Shown here: piece by piece, positions 44,569-56,120 of the stretch
Numbering within the stretch: the first letter of the stretch is position 1
Layout of the letters: each line of letters begins with the position of its first letter
From: Pollenia angustigena
Taxonomy: Eukaryota; Arthropoda; Insecta; Diptera; Polleniidae
Reading direction: 5' to 3'
Length of the DNA stretch: 64,000 nucleotides
Assembly: GCA_930367215.1 (NCBI GenBank)
Contig: OV884056.1
Location: 44,702,308 to 44,766,307 of the forward strand
Notes under the pieces: model-generated
Seen by the model: only the letters and a program-made list of their open reading frames with translations
The model's database searches: none
What the model was told of the DNA's origin: nothing
Made by a program: the position numbers and the translations under genes

Positions 44569-44992
44569 TTAGTTGAATAACTTAAGTAATAAATAGTTTG
44601 TTAATTAAATAAAAAAAACTTGTAGGTAGTTTGTTTTTTGTTAAGTTATACGAGTTATCATTTCTTAACACATGTCTTTCAATATTTATTAGTAAAAAGT
44701 TAATGTATTTTAAAAATTTCCAAGGAAAGTTAAAAACTTAAAAGCCATAAATTTCGTGTTTTTTCGACTTGAAAATTGAAAATTATTATTAATTCTGTTT
44801 ATTTAAATGATTTTTCATTGTAAACATTGGTTTACAACAAGGGATGTCAATCCCGAAATCCTGGGATTATTCTAAAATTTTAAGTCCCGAATCCTGATTT
44901 TGGATTTAGTAAAAATGTATTAATTTTTTTTTTTTAAATACAACTAAGCGTGAGTCACCCTGTTAAAATAAACTAAAAACATTTAATATTAA

Positions 44993-45266
44993 AGGCCGGG
45001 ATTCACTATGCTACACAATCGTACGATTCATTCACACGAAAATATGATGGAATTCTAACCGATACAAAAAAAATATCTTCAAAATCTGTTGTCAATGCCA
45101 CACTAACCCTCAAAAATGATGCGATCTCAAATGACTCAGCTACTTTACAAGAAAATGCAACTCTGATCGCATAGAACAGACTTATTAAAAAAATCTGTCA
45201 CCTCATTAATTTTTAAGCCACACCATCCTACTTTATGAGCACGCACGAGGATAGTGTATCGCCGGC
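44993..45266. mobile_element. TTAA-type MITE, AGGCCGGGATTCACTATG ends
   Basis: AGGCCGGGATTCACTATG is inverted as gatagtgtatcgccggc, with TTAA at 44989-44992 and 45267-45270. It is non-coding, 274 bp. Confidence 0.75.
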
Positions 45267-45601
45267 TTAAATCATACTGGCAATGAATCTAATTTTTAAC
45301 TGGTTACAAAAAGAAGTCGCAAGTGAATAAATGCTACATGCAATGCGTTTTGTACAACAGAAAACAAAATCAGAAGATAAAGTTCGGTGTGGTCGTTTTT
45401 CTAAGTACATGATAATAGAACTGCGCTGACAAAATGCAAGTTGTGCAAAAAGGTCCCCTTAAAGCACCCTCAAAAAAACTAACGTTAGTTTCCCCCGTGT
45501 GTGGTTTTTCACACATATGCAATGTCTGTCCACTTTGCTATGGCGCCATAGTTCGTTTGTAATCAAATCCATGATTTACGTAATATTAATGATGTATACA
45601 T

Positions 45602-46361
45602 GGGCATTTCCTTCAAAACGTCCACCGTGACCGAAAATTTAAAAGTTATTAAAAGCTGATTATTTTACGATATTGTTATAGAGCAATATTTAGATTTTAT
45701 TAATTTTATAAATTTACTCATAAATTTGTTCACTTAGATGAACAATCAGACTGCAAAGTAGTGCAAACGTTATTTCTTATATGAGAGAATGTTTTATTGT
45801 ATGTTTTCTTTAATATTTATCTTTCTTAAAAGAGGTGATATTTGATAAAAATTATTCCAAAAAATTTCTCTTACAAGGTCTGTAATCTAAGGGAGAGTTC
45901 GAAGAGAAATATGTTATTCGGATTAACGGCAAATTTTTATTTTATTTTAATCATTATTCAGTTAAATTATTACGGAAAAAATTTCACGTTCGAAATGTCA
46001 CGTATCGACCCAGATTTTGGCTTAAAATAAAATACAGAAGATTTTGGAATCAAACCAAGACATTTTAATGTTACATTGCTACGTAGAATTCTGAAAGTAG
46101 TTTGACTAAAAAATTGTGCCAGGTTTTATACATGGCCACAAAAACTTCTTCTGTTTTTTTCACGTTCGAACCGCTACTTCTTTTGCCATTATCTTTGATC
46201 TAGAATCGCGCCCTCCATAAACTTTAGCATAGATAACAATGCTTTCTTAGTGCTATAATTTAAGGGTTAAGAAAACGTAAAAATATTTTTTGTTTAAAAT
46301 ATTATTGCATTTTTGATGCGTATGACTGTCACGTTCAACACTTTGGAAATACCCATATGCC
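45602..46361 (+). repeat. Second copy of the two-copy repeat (empty site)
   Basis: Colinear with 30022-30231 plus 32046-32600, with a single TTAA at 45836-45839 where the other copy holds the 1.8 kb element. Contains an open frame 45842-46030 of unknown meaning. Confidence 0.8.
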
Positions 46362-46496
46362 GTTGGTGATCAACAATAAACCATACAAAGCTTATATAAG
46401 CACTCACTTTTTAAAACAAAAAATTACATGCAGTTCGCAACAATATCAAAAATATTCACACTTGCCGACGGAAAATTTTGTCTCTACCCAACAAAC

Positions 46497-47320
46497 ACGG
46501 AGGTTTGATTTCAGATTGAAAATGATTTGAAATCAAACGTATTCTCAAACGACAAACGTTTGATAATGATTTAAAAATCATCTGAAAATCATAGCGTTCT
46601 CAACAAAAAGGGGAAATTATTTTCAAATTGAAAAATGCCTTTATTTTCAACTTGCTTTTAAACGTAATTCTCAAATGTTTTTTAAATGTGGATTATAATA
46701 CAATGTGGAATATAAATAAAAATATTTTATTTTTTTTTTTTAATTTAAATTTATTATTTATTTAAATAAACTGTGGTATTAACATTCGGCACCATAGCAA
46801 AAAAAATGAAATAATGTTGTTTCCGTCCTCTAATTCTTGGAAAGACAGAGTACTTGGCTCCCTTTTATTTGCAGGATTGTAGCACCGCGATCGTTCAACA
46901 AACTTTCTTCACTTTCCCGTTTTATTTTCCTTTTTTTTCGTATTTTTAATCATTGTAAATACTCACAAATAATTTTTATTTTTCACGAGAAATAAGCTGT
47001 TCACTTTATATTAAAATTTATTTTTAATAGTAAAACACATGTAACCACAAAGTAAAAAATGTAACTTTAATCGCCATTTTTAATGATTACATTTATTTTT
47101 CGCTTTAGTATTGCCAAGTTTATTTTTGATTTGAATTTAACATTTTACAAACATTTGAAATCAAATTGATAAAACATTTGATATCAAATGTTTATTTTCA
47201 AATCATTATCAATTTGAATTTAAATGTTAAATCAAACAATTGAAAAACGTTTGAGAATTGTGTTTGATGTCAAATGATAATGTCATTTCATATCAAAGGA
47301 TTGACTTCGTGTTTGTTGGG
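46497..47320. mobile_element. TA-flanked TIR element, CCCAACAAACACG ends
   Basis: CCCAACAAACACGGAGG and, inverted, CCCAACAAACACGAAGT, with TA at 46495-46496 and 47321-47322. Words tcaaacg-tttga, caaatgtt and gattttcaaatcatt run along both arms. A second, interrupted copy spans about 54247-56470. Confidence 0.8.
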
Positions 47321-47587
47321 TAGTGCATATCTTATATATAAATACGGAAGCAATTTTTTTATCGTTGATTTTTAAGTATCTTAACGTCCACCGATTTTAA
47401 TGAAACATATATCGTTTTAAAGGTATTTTTGTGTAGAAATGCACAATATTCATTTTTTTTCTAAATTTTGAGGATTAAATTGTTTTAAAAGCATTTTAAA
47501 TTTGTTTGCAAACACACGCACGTACATGTATAAAAAGAAGTTGTGTGTTTTGTTATTGTCCCAAAATGTGTTTTTTTCTTGCATTAA

Positions 47588-48230
47588 GGAGCGTATAGAC
47601 GACATGTTTTTGTCATCTGACATGTCAAATTTCCCACTGCAAAACACATACATGTCGTGTGTTACCTTTTTAACTTTGCTTCTGTAAAAGTCAGACGCAA
47701 AGTCATCTGACAAAATTTCAATTAGAGCGTGCTCTATTTTCTTCTGACAAACCATCTGACATCAGAAATCTATGCCGGGAAGAAACTGGCAGCGGCGTCA
47801 ACTATTGACGGAATCATTAGCCGGCTGAAGTTAATATTTTACAATACCAAGATATGTATGCTCATCTTACCATTGGATAGAATTTATGTAAATATATATG
47901 TACATAAAATCCGTTTTATTATAAAATTCTAAATTGGTATCTTTAAAATAAAAGAAAAAAAAATTTTAAGATGGCTAAATTATTTTACGGCGCAAATAAA
48001 TATTTTCGTGGCGGCAGCAAGCTATTTTGAAACCGAGAACTACTTTGGTTTCTGCAATAACAATGCGAAAAAAAACAGAGACAATGTCAGAAGCAAATTA
48101 CATGTACGTTTGTGACCGAATATTATAAACCTTATGTAAAACAGCAATTTTGACAGACATGAACAATTACATGTGACTTGAAAATTTGACATGTCAGATG
48201 ACAAATACATGTCGTGTACGGGCGCCTTTA
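47588..48230. mobile_element. Inverted-repeat element, GGAGCGTATAGACGACATG ends
   Basis: ggagcgtatagacgacatg and gtcatctgacatgtcaaatt at 47588-47635 are inverted at 48183-48228 (aatttgacatgtcagatgac, acatgtcgtgtacgggcgcc). TTAA precedes the left end. Outside it, acacacatgtataaa-type words recur on both sides (47510-47535, 48240-48400). Confidence 0.65.
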
Positions 48231-48239
48231 TACTGGCAA

Positions 48240-49270
48240 ACACACGTGTGCACACATGTATAAAAGGCGGTGTGCTCTATGTTGTTATTATACTTGCAAA
48301 CACACATGTACACAACGACGGTAATGCTCTATGTTGTTCTCCCAAAATGTTTTTGTTTTCATTTTGCACTTGCAAACACACATGTATAAACGTATTAGGA
48401 CAGGGTTACCTTAGACATTTTAAAAAATGAAGTCGCGCAAAAACGTCGTTTAGAAAAATAAAAGTCGGAAACTTTTTTAATGACTTTTAACGAAGATCTG
48501 TGTTTCTATTTTTTACTTTGATAACATTTCATGAAAATCTTATAAATAAATTACGGGGATATGCACAATATATTTTTTTTCTAAATTTTTGGAATAAAAG
48601 TGTTTAAAAAGCATTTTAATTTATCCTATAGACACACGTACAAAGATAGGTGAATAGTGAATTTAGCCGTTCTCTTAAAATGTGTACGATTTTATTGTAC
48701 AACGCACAGGTTCTCTCAAAAGTAAATGTGAAGTGGCCGAATTTCGGCCACCGGGCGATCCTAGTAACATTAAAACTGCATATGTGTAGAAAAACACAAC
48801 CGAGGGGTAGCTGAATTATTCCGTTACCAAACAATATTTTTTAATCAAAAAATGTGTTTACAGTACTAAATTTATATTGCTAACAAAGTCAAGAAGATTC
48901 TTTAGTGTATCTCAACAATTTTTGTGTTTATCGTGTCAAAATTATTCATTTTGTGTTGTTTTTCACACAAAGGTGACTTAAGGGTTATTTAAGATACCAC
49001 CCAGAAGTGTTGAATGCGAACATTGGTTTCGTCGGCAGCATACATTTGTTTGCAATAAAATAAGGTATCGATTATCAGACGTCATTAATTTGTTTTAGAA
49101 GCTTTTTAAAATATAAGTTTTAATACATTATTCTTCCATATTACTTTAAAAGAATACATTAAACTGTTTTATTTTGTGATGAATTTAATTTTGTTTATGA
49201 GTAAATTTGTTTTAATATTTAAACATTAAATTATAATTATGTATGTATATAATTTAACCGTTGGCTTTTA
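48240..49270. other. Interior of the 44839 composite, unassigned
   Basis: Repeats of acttgcaaacacacatgta at 48240-48390; otherwise AT-rich. Short frames here have no recognisable domains. Confidence 0.35.
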
Positions 49271-49389
49271 TATATGAAATCCCGAAAAATCCCGAAAAAA
49301 CCCGATCCGTCCCGCGATCCCGTTTTATTTTAAATTAAAAATCCCGGGTTTCAAAAAACCTGGTCCCATTTGGCATCCCTATTCACAAC

Positions 49390-50690
49390 TGTTTAACTTT
49401 TTACCATAACCTCGAAAATAAGATATTTTCAAAGATTAATTGGGGCTGATGAACACGAACTTGGCATTCGTTTTTTTTTTTTTTTTTTTCTTAAAAACCG
49501 TATTCGAGATATTCGTGAAAACCCTGTTTTAAAGTTATTTCCAAAATCTTGACAACCGTTTTTTTAATTACGCAAATTTTACACCGTTACAAAGATACAT
49601 TTTTCTTCTCTCAGCCCATATCAATGCTGTTTTTATCGGATAAAATTAACTGCGTTATACGTCTTTAGATTTTAAAAAAGTAAATTATTTTACACTTTTT
49701 TCAGAGTTCATTATTTGAAGTCCCTCTACTAAGCAGCCCAAATTAAGTTTAAAAAATCTAACAGGCAAAATCAAAAAATTCGTGACGTAAAACCGTTTAC
49801 TATGTCGCATTTTGTTTACATTTATGCTAATTAATTTAAATTTTGATTTTGGTGTAACATCTTTTTTCAAACATTTTAGTTTCAAAATAGGCTAATTTGT
49901 AAAATCTAATCATGTTTTATTGATGTGTTTATAGTTTAGCAAATATTTGTGTTTATAAAATTGTTTCTATAAATATTTTATTGGCGCCAAGCATGTGAAC
50001 AAGCACGTGTTAACGACCATCCACAGTGGGATTGACACTTTAAATCAATTGATTTTAAACAAAATAATAATTAAAATAAAAATGATATTGCCATTGTTTT
50101 AAGAGCTCAATTTTACGGATAGAATATATTTAAAAAATTTAAAATTTGCGACTTTTTTTAACTTACCTACCAAAAAACTTTAAAAATTAACGCTTAAAAA
50201 TTTTTTTTTCGACAAAAACTCTTCCAAAACCTCAAGAAGAACGTGTTTTTGGAAAAACTGCTATCGCCTTCGTTTTTAGCGTACATTTCACCTCGGAAAG
50301 GTTATACATATTTAAAAAAAAAATTAAATCAGCCAATCGTTGCGATTCTTACTTTATAGGCGAGAGGGGAGAGAGGAATTAAAGGGGTAAACAAGCGAGT
50401 GTACGCTTGAATTCGTTTTGTTCGCTCATTCTTTCTCTCATTTGACGAAAAATATTTTTAAGTTCGGTGGTACAGAAAAAGTTGTAACGATAAAAATCGT
50501 ATAATGTAAATAACAGACCGACTTCAAAGAAGAATCGCCAATAATCGCAACAAAAAATCGTATAATGTAAATAGGGACTTAAAAGATTTTGCGAATACTA
50601 CTTAAAGGAAAAATATCAATAATACGCAGTTGGTTAAACAGTATCAGCCGTGTTTAAAGAATAGTAGTAAAATGTTTCAGTCCCAATATT
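49390..50690. other. No recognisable feature
   Basis: AT-rich, with a t-run at 49471-49489 and a repeated aaaatcgtataatgtaaata near 50490 and 50555. No gene supported. Confidence 0.4.
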
Positions 50691-50696
50691 TAAGTA

Positions 50697-50800
50697 AGTA
50701 CCGGCTCACACATGTCAAGTTTGACTCGTCAAGTCTTGAGTTTTTAAGAGAGAGAGGGAAAAGAATTGGCATTCTCTTTTTCCTTGTGTGAACCGGCACT
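50697..50800. mobile_element. Tiny MITE, AGTACCGGCTCACAC ends
   Basis: AGTACCGGCTCACACATG and, inverted, AGTGCCGGTTCACACAAG bound 104 bp. The middle has gactcgtcaagtcttgag, itself near-palindromic. Confidence 0.6.
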
Positions 50801-51152
50801 AATTCTCTTCACCGCTTACCGTTAACTGCAACGTTCTGCCCATCGTTTTTTTTGTGCTGGCTTTTATATTGATGTACCTACCAGTAAACAACTTTATTAA
50901 AAGTTGCGGATAGAAAGTTTTACTTAACTGCTTCTGTGTTTCAATTCATAAAAAAATTCATGAGAATGGAAGAAAAATTTCAGAAATTTTAGAGTTTTTT
51001 TTTTAAGGAAATAAAATTTTGCACTAACGGAAATAGAAGAAAAATTCGAGTAATTAGAAACCCATTTTTACATACATTTTATGTTAAGCTTAAAATAATT
51101 TTTGGTATTTTCAATTTACTATAAACATTTCTTTTTTAAATTCTAAAAAATC

Positions 51153-51405
51153 CTTAGTATTGTGGTTATTTTATTGAACATGTCAGGGTAACCTGTCCGT
51201 AAACACCTGGGTTCGAGCCCAGATTGAGTCAAGAATGAAAAATTGTCAATAAATTTTAATTAATTTTCATGTTGTAAAATTCCTTTCTTCATAAAAATAA
51301 TTTAATGAAAATTAAATTTAATGAACTTAAGCCTAATTAAAAATATTAAAAAAAAATTTGGATTAAAAACCATAAATAGTTCAATAAAATAACCACAATA
51401 CTAAG
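51153..51405. repeat. Perfect 27 bp inverted repeat split by a SINE
   Basis: cttagtattgtggttatttt plus attgaac at 51153-51179 is exactly inverted at 51379-51405. The DNA between is a SINE-like copy plus about 25 bp, so the original was a short hairpin or MITE. Confidence 0.75.
51177..51352 (+). mobile_element. tRNA-derived SINE, 5'-truncated copy
   Basis: aacatgtcagggtaacctgt, then ctgggttcgagcccag (B box with paired T-arm, about 51207-51222), then an AT-rich body and an A-run. Practically identical to the 3' portion of 51695-51935. Confidence 0.7.
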
Positions 51406-51694
51406 AATTGTTAAAGCTAAGGCACGAGCTCTATGTTTGCATTTGTCCTTCAAGTTGTGCTGAAAAGGTCAACAAGAATAAGAAAGACAATAAATGAAAA
51501 AACAAAAAAAAAAAAAATATGTACTTTGAACTTCAAGAAGAATTCTTGACAAAAGTACGAAAAAACAGAAGTAAAGGAATAACATGTTAAATAAATTTAA
51601 ATAGATAATCATTCAAAGCAAATTTCGATCTACCAAAGGTTGAATACAATTTGGTTTAAGGATTGATGTTTGACTAATGACGTAAGCAGTCATC

Positions 51695-51935
51695 GATGGC
51701 TGCGAGTGTTAAACGGCAAGCCCTCTGAGGAGATTGAGTGGTTGCAATCGAAACATGTCAGGGTAACCTGTCCGTAAACACCTGGGTTCGAGCCCAGATT
51801 GAGTCAAGAATGAAAAATTGTCAATAAATTTTAATTAATTTTCATGTTGTAAAATTCCTTTCTTCATAAAAATAATTTAATGAAAATTAAATTTAATGAA
51901 CTTAAGCCTAATTAAAAATATTAAAAAAAAAAAAA
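51695..51935 (+). mobile_element. tRNA-derived SINE, longer copy
   Basis: The head gatggctgcgagtgttaaac, ggcaagccctctgagg and ttgagtggttgcaatcg precedes the part shared with 51177-51352. cctgggttcgagcccag gives a perfect T-stem and B box. The A box is degenerate. An A-run ends it near 51935. The near-identity of the two copies over about 170 bp suggests recent retroposition. Confidence 0.7.
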
Positions 51936-52685
51936 AAAATTCTAAAAAATTTTTAATTAATTAATTCGACACCTTCTCCAAATCTCAACAGACGTGTAAA
52001 TAATTTTATCAAACAAAAAATATAATGCAATTTAAAAGCCGCAAAAAGCGTTGATGTATAAAAACAAATTCTGTTTTTAAAGAAATTTCCATTACGTCAC
52101 GTTAACGTTTTAGCCATCAATTTGTTTGTATTAAAATTATTTGTTTATTTTTATTAAATATTTACATGTATTTAAACAAAAAAATACAAAAATCTGGAAA
52201 AATTTACGAGCAGATAAAATACTGCGATTTTATAAATTTTATAAACTGGTAACTGGTAACTTGTGTAAATTTTATCTGAAAAAATACGTAAATATTTTGT
52301 TAACAGTTGACAAGTGTTTATTATTACAGTTTTATGTATTTAATTACTCTTAGAATAAAAACATAAATTAATAGGCTGGTACGTCCGGTTTTTTAACAGA
52401 CAGTAACAAGTTCAGATTATTTTTTAATTGCTTAAATCTTAATTGCTAAATACCTATTTTCTGTAATTAATTAAACTTACAAAACTTTTAAACCAAAGTG
52501 TTTTTTTTTTAAGTTAAGCAATATTTGCTAAATTTTCCGCAACAATTTGAAAATGATCCGCAAAAAGTTCAAGTTGAACAGGTGCCATATACTCTTCTTG
52601 TACACCCGGCGAAAAAAATAATGGTTTGATATGGCCACAGAAAACTTATTCAGTTTGGTTGCAGGGATTCAAAAGTATTTTGATC
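51936..52685. other. No recognisable feature
   Basis: AT-rich; the 70-codon plus frame at 52141 is Lys/Tyr/Phe-rich and has no domain I know. Confidence 0.4.
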
Positions 52686-52694
52686 CCTTCAAAC

Positions 52695-53236
52695 CAGTGT
52701 TCGAAAATAAACACTTAATATCGTTTCTTAATGTTCGGTTCGGTAGATTTGAGGAAAACACAAACGCTAATAGTGTTTGTGTAGAAAATCATTAAAAAAA
52801 ATAACGTTTCCCTGTAAGTTATCTTTCGAACACAAAAATATTACTGTTTTTATCAACAAAAGATGTGAACATTTAATTCCGTTCGGTTTTTTTTGAAAAT
52901 CCACAAACTTCAATGTATTCGGTTTGGCTCATTAATGTTCGTCCCTTTTGGCTGGTAAAAAAAACCAAACATTTTTTACAAAAACAAAATACACACACGA
53001 AAAAAACATTATAGAACATTAAAATATAATGTTTGTCTACAGTATCACTACAATTATTCTGTTTTTTAACGAAGAACCGAACATTATATAATGTTCTTTC
53101 TTGAAAATAGATACGCACGGTATACACAATCACTAAAAAAATAGATATCGTTCCTGGGTGTGTGAGCCGAACGTTAAATAATATCTACCGAACCGAACAC
53201 TAAGGAGCGATATTTAGTGTTTTTTTTCGAACACTG
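52695..53236. mobile_element. hAT-like element, GTTCGGTTCGG words, 542 bp
   Basis: Ends CAGTGTTCGAAAATAAACAC and, inverted, CAGTGTTCGAAAAAAAACAC, flanked by cttcaaac (52687-52694) and cttcagac (53237-53244). Terminal words atgttcggttcgg and ccgaaccgaacac. The minus frame at 52873-53133 has no transposase signature. Confidence 0.85.
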
Positions 53237-53339
53237 CTTCAGACACACTAATTGTTACCGCATTCGTTTTATAATGATATCGGTAACATGACTCCCACAA
53301 TCATGTTGCAGTTGCCCACAACCTTGCTTAAGCAGCTCA

Positions 53340-53910
53340 TGCATATTATGGTTGGGACTTAAGTTTGTCATTCTGTTTGTAATCTCTACAATATTGATGT
53401 TAGACCCTATAAAGTATTTATGTATATTCTAAGTACTTACATATGAGTAGAAAAGTTAATTTAATGATGTCCGTCTATGTGTCAGTATGTGTACGAATTT
53501 GAAATTGATTTTTTGAAGACCCCATTTATGATGGAGACTTGGTTGTTATATGTTTATTTATGTCATATATACTCCTTTGAAGTTGCTTTTGAACTCAGTC
53601 ATAAATGACTGAGATATAAGTAGAAAACCACGATTGCCTCTAATTTTTGTCATAATATCCCGCTGTTGTTGTTGTAATTTTAACGTGTTAACTTTTTTTT
53701 TTGCTGTTTTATACACCAAACAACTACATACATGATTTGCCACTTAAATACATAAATGTGTTTTAAACGAAAAAATTAACTCAACATATTTTATTTTTGT
53801 TCTTTTTGAATGTTGTTTAATAATATGTGTTAGTGGATAAGTGGTCTAAGACGCTGCATTACGTTAGGTGAATAGCAGTTAAGATTCGGCACAGCCGAAA
53901 ACAGCACTCT
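53340..53910 (+). repeat. ATACCCTTC-type repeat, left tip missing
   Basis: Contains aagtttgtcattctgtttgt, ctataaagtatttatgtata, tcatatatactcctttg and ends gattcggcacagccgaaaac then agcactctttc, with the terminal hairpin of this family. Confidence 0.65.
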
Positions 53911-55110
53911 TTCTTATTTTTTATTAATTTTTTTTTTTTGTAAAAATCGCAAATTAAATAAACTTAACATTTGAAATCGCAACGAATAATCGTGCTGTCA
54001 TATATTTTGGTAAAAATAAATTTTATGTAAAGAGAAAAATAACTATTTCTGTTTTCCATTGTGGAACCATATTTTTATCAAACACCCAGATTATTTTAAT
54101 AAAATACAGTGAAACTTCGATATAACAAACTTCGTTATTACGAAAAAGTTGACATAGCGAATTTTTTGCTAAGTCCCTTGAAAAAAACGCTGTTTTGCTA
54201 AGTTTTTCAAACAAAAATTAACTATAGCTATAACGAAGAATCCTCCATAACAAACACGAAGTCAAACGTTTGATACGAAACGACTTTATTATTTGATATG
54301 AAGCACATTTCTCAAACCGTTTTCAATTGCTTAATTTTAACATTTGAATTCAAATTGATAATCATGTGTATATAAACGTTTCGCATACAATGCTTTATCA
54401 ATTTGAAAAAAATTGTACCAAATTATATTCTAAAATTAAAAATATACTTGACAACACTAAAGCAAAAAATAAATATAAACATTATAAATGGCGATTTAAG
54501 TCAATGGGTTTTACAATTAAAGAAAAATTACATATTAAGTAAAGTGTGTTGTGAAAAAATAGTTTAAATCAGCGTTCGAAAATAAACACTAAATATCGCT
54601 CCTTAGTGTTCGGTTCGGTAGATATGTTGAAACACAAACGCTTATAGTGTTTGTGTACCAAATCGAATACTGTTTTTATCCAACTCAACAAAAGATGAGA
54701 ACATTTAATTCCGTTCGGTTTGTTTAAAAAACCACAAACTTCATTGTGTTCGGTTCGGCTCGTTAATGTTCGTCGCTTTCGCCTGGTAAAAAAACCAACA
54801 ATTTTTAACAAAAACAAAATTAACATACGAAAAAAAACAAAAAGCCAGCAAAATAATTTTATACAAACCAAACATATACACAATACACACACAAGCTGTT
54901 CGTGCTGCGGTCGTTGCTAAAATTTGTTGTTTGTTCATTTCTTTAACAATGTAAAAAAGAAACATTATAAAACATTCAAATATAATTGCAGGATTCAAAA
55001 GGTGTCATAAAGTCATATGCCTTAAAATAATAACATGAAAAAATACGACTGTTGTGAACCAACCTCTCATAAAAAAATAAATATTTACCTAACATCAAAA
55101 TATTTTTTAA

Positions 55111-55744
55111 GGGGGGTGCTTTTTTACCATGTGTGATAAGGCCATGATGGCTTTATCTCTCATTCAATAGGGGGATAAAGCCTTTTTTTTTATTTGAATG
55201 GGAGATATAGCCATCATGGTCTTAGTTCACATTAGCAATATTAGAAAATGGCTTTATCTCTCATTTCAGTTCCCGAGACACTTTTATTTGAATGGGAGAT
55301 ATAGCCATCATGGTCTTAGTTCACATTAGCAATATTAGAAAATGGCTTTATCTCTCATTTCAGTTCCCGAGACACTAAAGTTAAGTATTGAAATCTGGCT
55401 TCGCATACTAAAGTTTTCTGCGTGCTTAGAGGTTTTTTCCTCCAGAAGGACGCGCAGGTGGCTTCGCTGAATCAAGTTTTCCTGTGTACATCACAAGAAT
55501 ATAAGAATGTTTTTCAATGATAACTAAGAATTTTTTCTTTTACCGAATGTTTACATTAGGCATAACAATATTCTGGAAAAATATGGCCTTATCTCTCATT
55601 TGCGAAAAAAAATATGGCTATATCCCTCATTTCGCAAAATTTTTAAATATGATTGGGCAATAAGGCCATTATAGCTTTATCTCCCAATAAATTGAGCAAT
55701 AAAGCCATCATGGCCTTATCTCGCAAGGTTTTAAAGCACCCCCC
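55111..55744. mobile_element. hAT-like core-bearing element, perfect TSD (level 4)
   Basis: GGGGGGTGCTTTTTTACCATG and, inverted, GGGGGGTGCTTTAAAACC. Flanks ttttttaa at 55103-55110 and 55745-55752 are identical. Words gataaggccatgatggc and gagataaagcc repeat, and the core at 55390-55480 is a relic of the 16800-17300 unit. A 94 bp segment (55191-55284) is duplicated in tandem at 55285-55378. Confidence 0.85.
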
Positions 55745-55759
55745 TTTTTTAATTCTTAT

Positions 55760-56120
55760 CCATGAATTTTTCAGGCGCAAATCAGAAACAAATTTTATTT
55801 TGTTTGTTTACCAAACAGCAGAGTCCTATGGCGATATAATTTGACGCCGCAAGTGTTTTGTTGCAAAAATTGCTAGCCGCAGGTTAAATTCGGATGTTAG
55901 CCGGATACAATTTTGCCATCAACGGCGACGGCTTACAAAAACTAATGCGGCTCGGCTCAGCCGTACAGCGCAAGTCTCTTCGGATAAATTACGACATCGC
56001 AATAAACATAGCAAGCAAAGTTCTATTTATTTAAGACACTTTTTTTTAAATCATTGTAAAATGTTAAAACACTATGACAATATAACATGATCGCACACAT
56101 TGTGAATATCCCAAATGTTT
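55760..56120. other. Interior of the 54570 element, unassigned
   Basis: A GC-richer patch (55840-55990: ggcgacggcttacaaaaact, gcggctcggctcagccgt) of unknown origin; no coding frame recognised. Confidence 0.3.

Larger units (their letters stand above)
44839..49381. mobile_element. Large hAT-bounded composite, CCCGGGAT words
   Basis: Ends AAGGGATGTCAATCCCG and, inverted, TAGGGATGCCAAATGGG. Flanks are tttacaac (44831-44838) and ttcacaac (49382-49389), seven of eight. ATCCCG/CCCGGGAT words cluster at both ends (44852-44910, 49278-49360). The interior is 4.5 kb of other elements (44993, 45602, 46497, 47588 and others) without a transposase. The element could be a small one inflated by later insertions. 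Confidence 0.75.

Noticed and set aside
51200..51225. tRNA gene from the ctgggttcgagcccag T-arm
   Set aside because: Only the T-arm is tRNA-like and the whole unit occurs twice with an AT-rich body and A-run, so a SINE.
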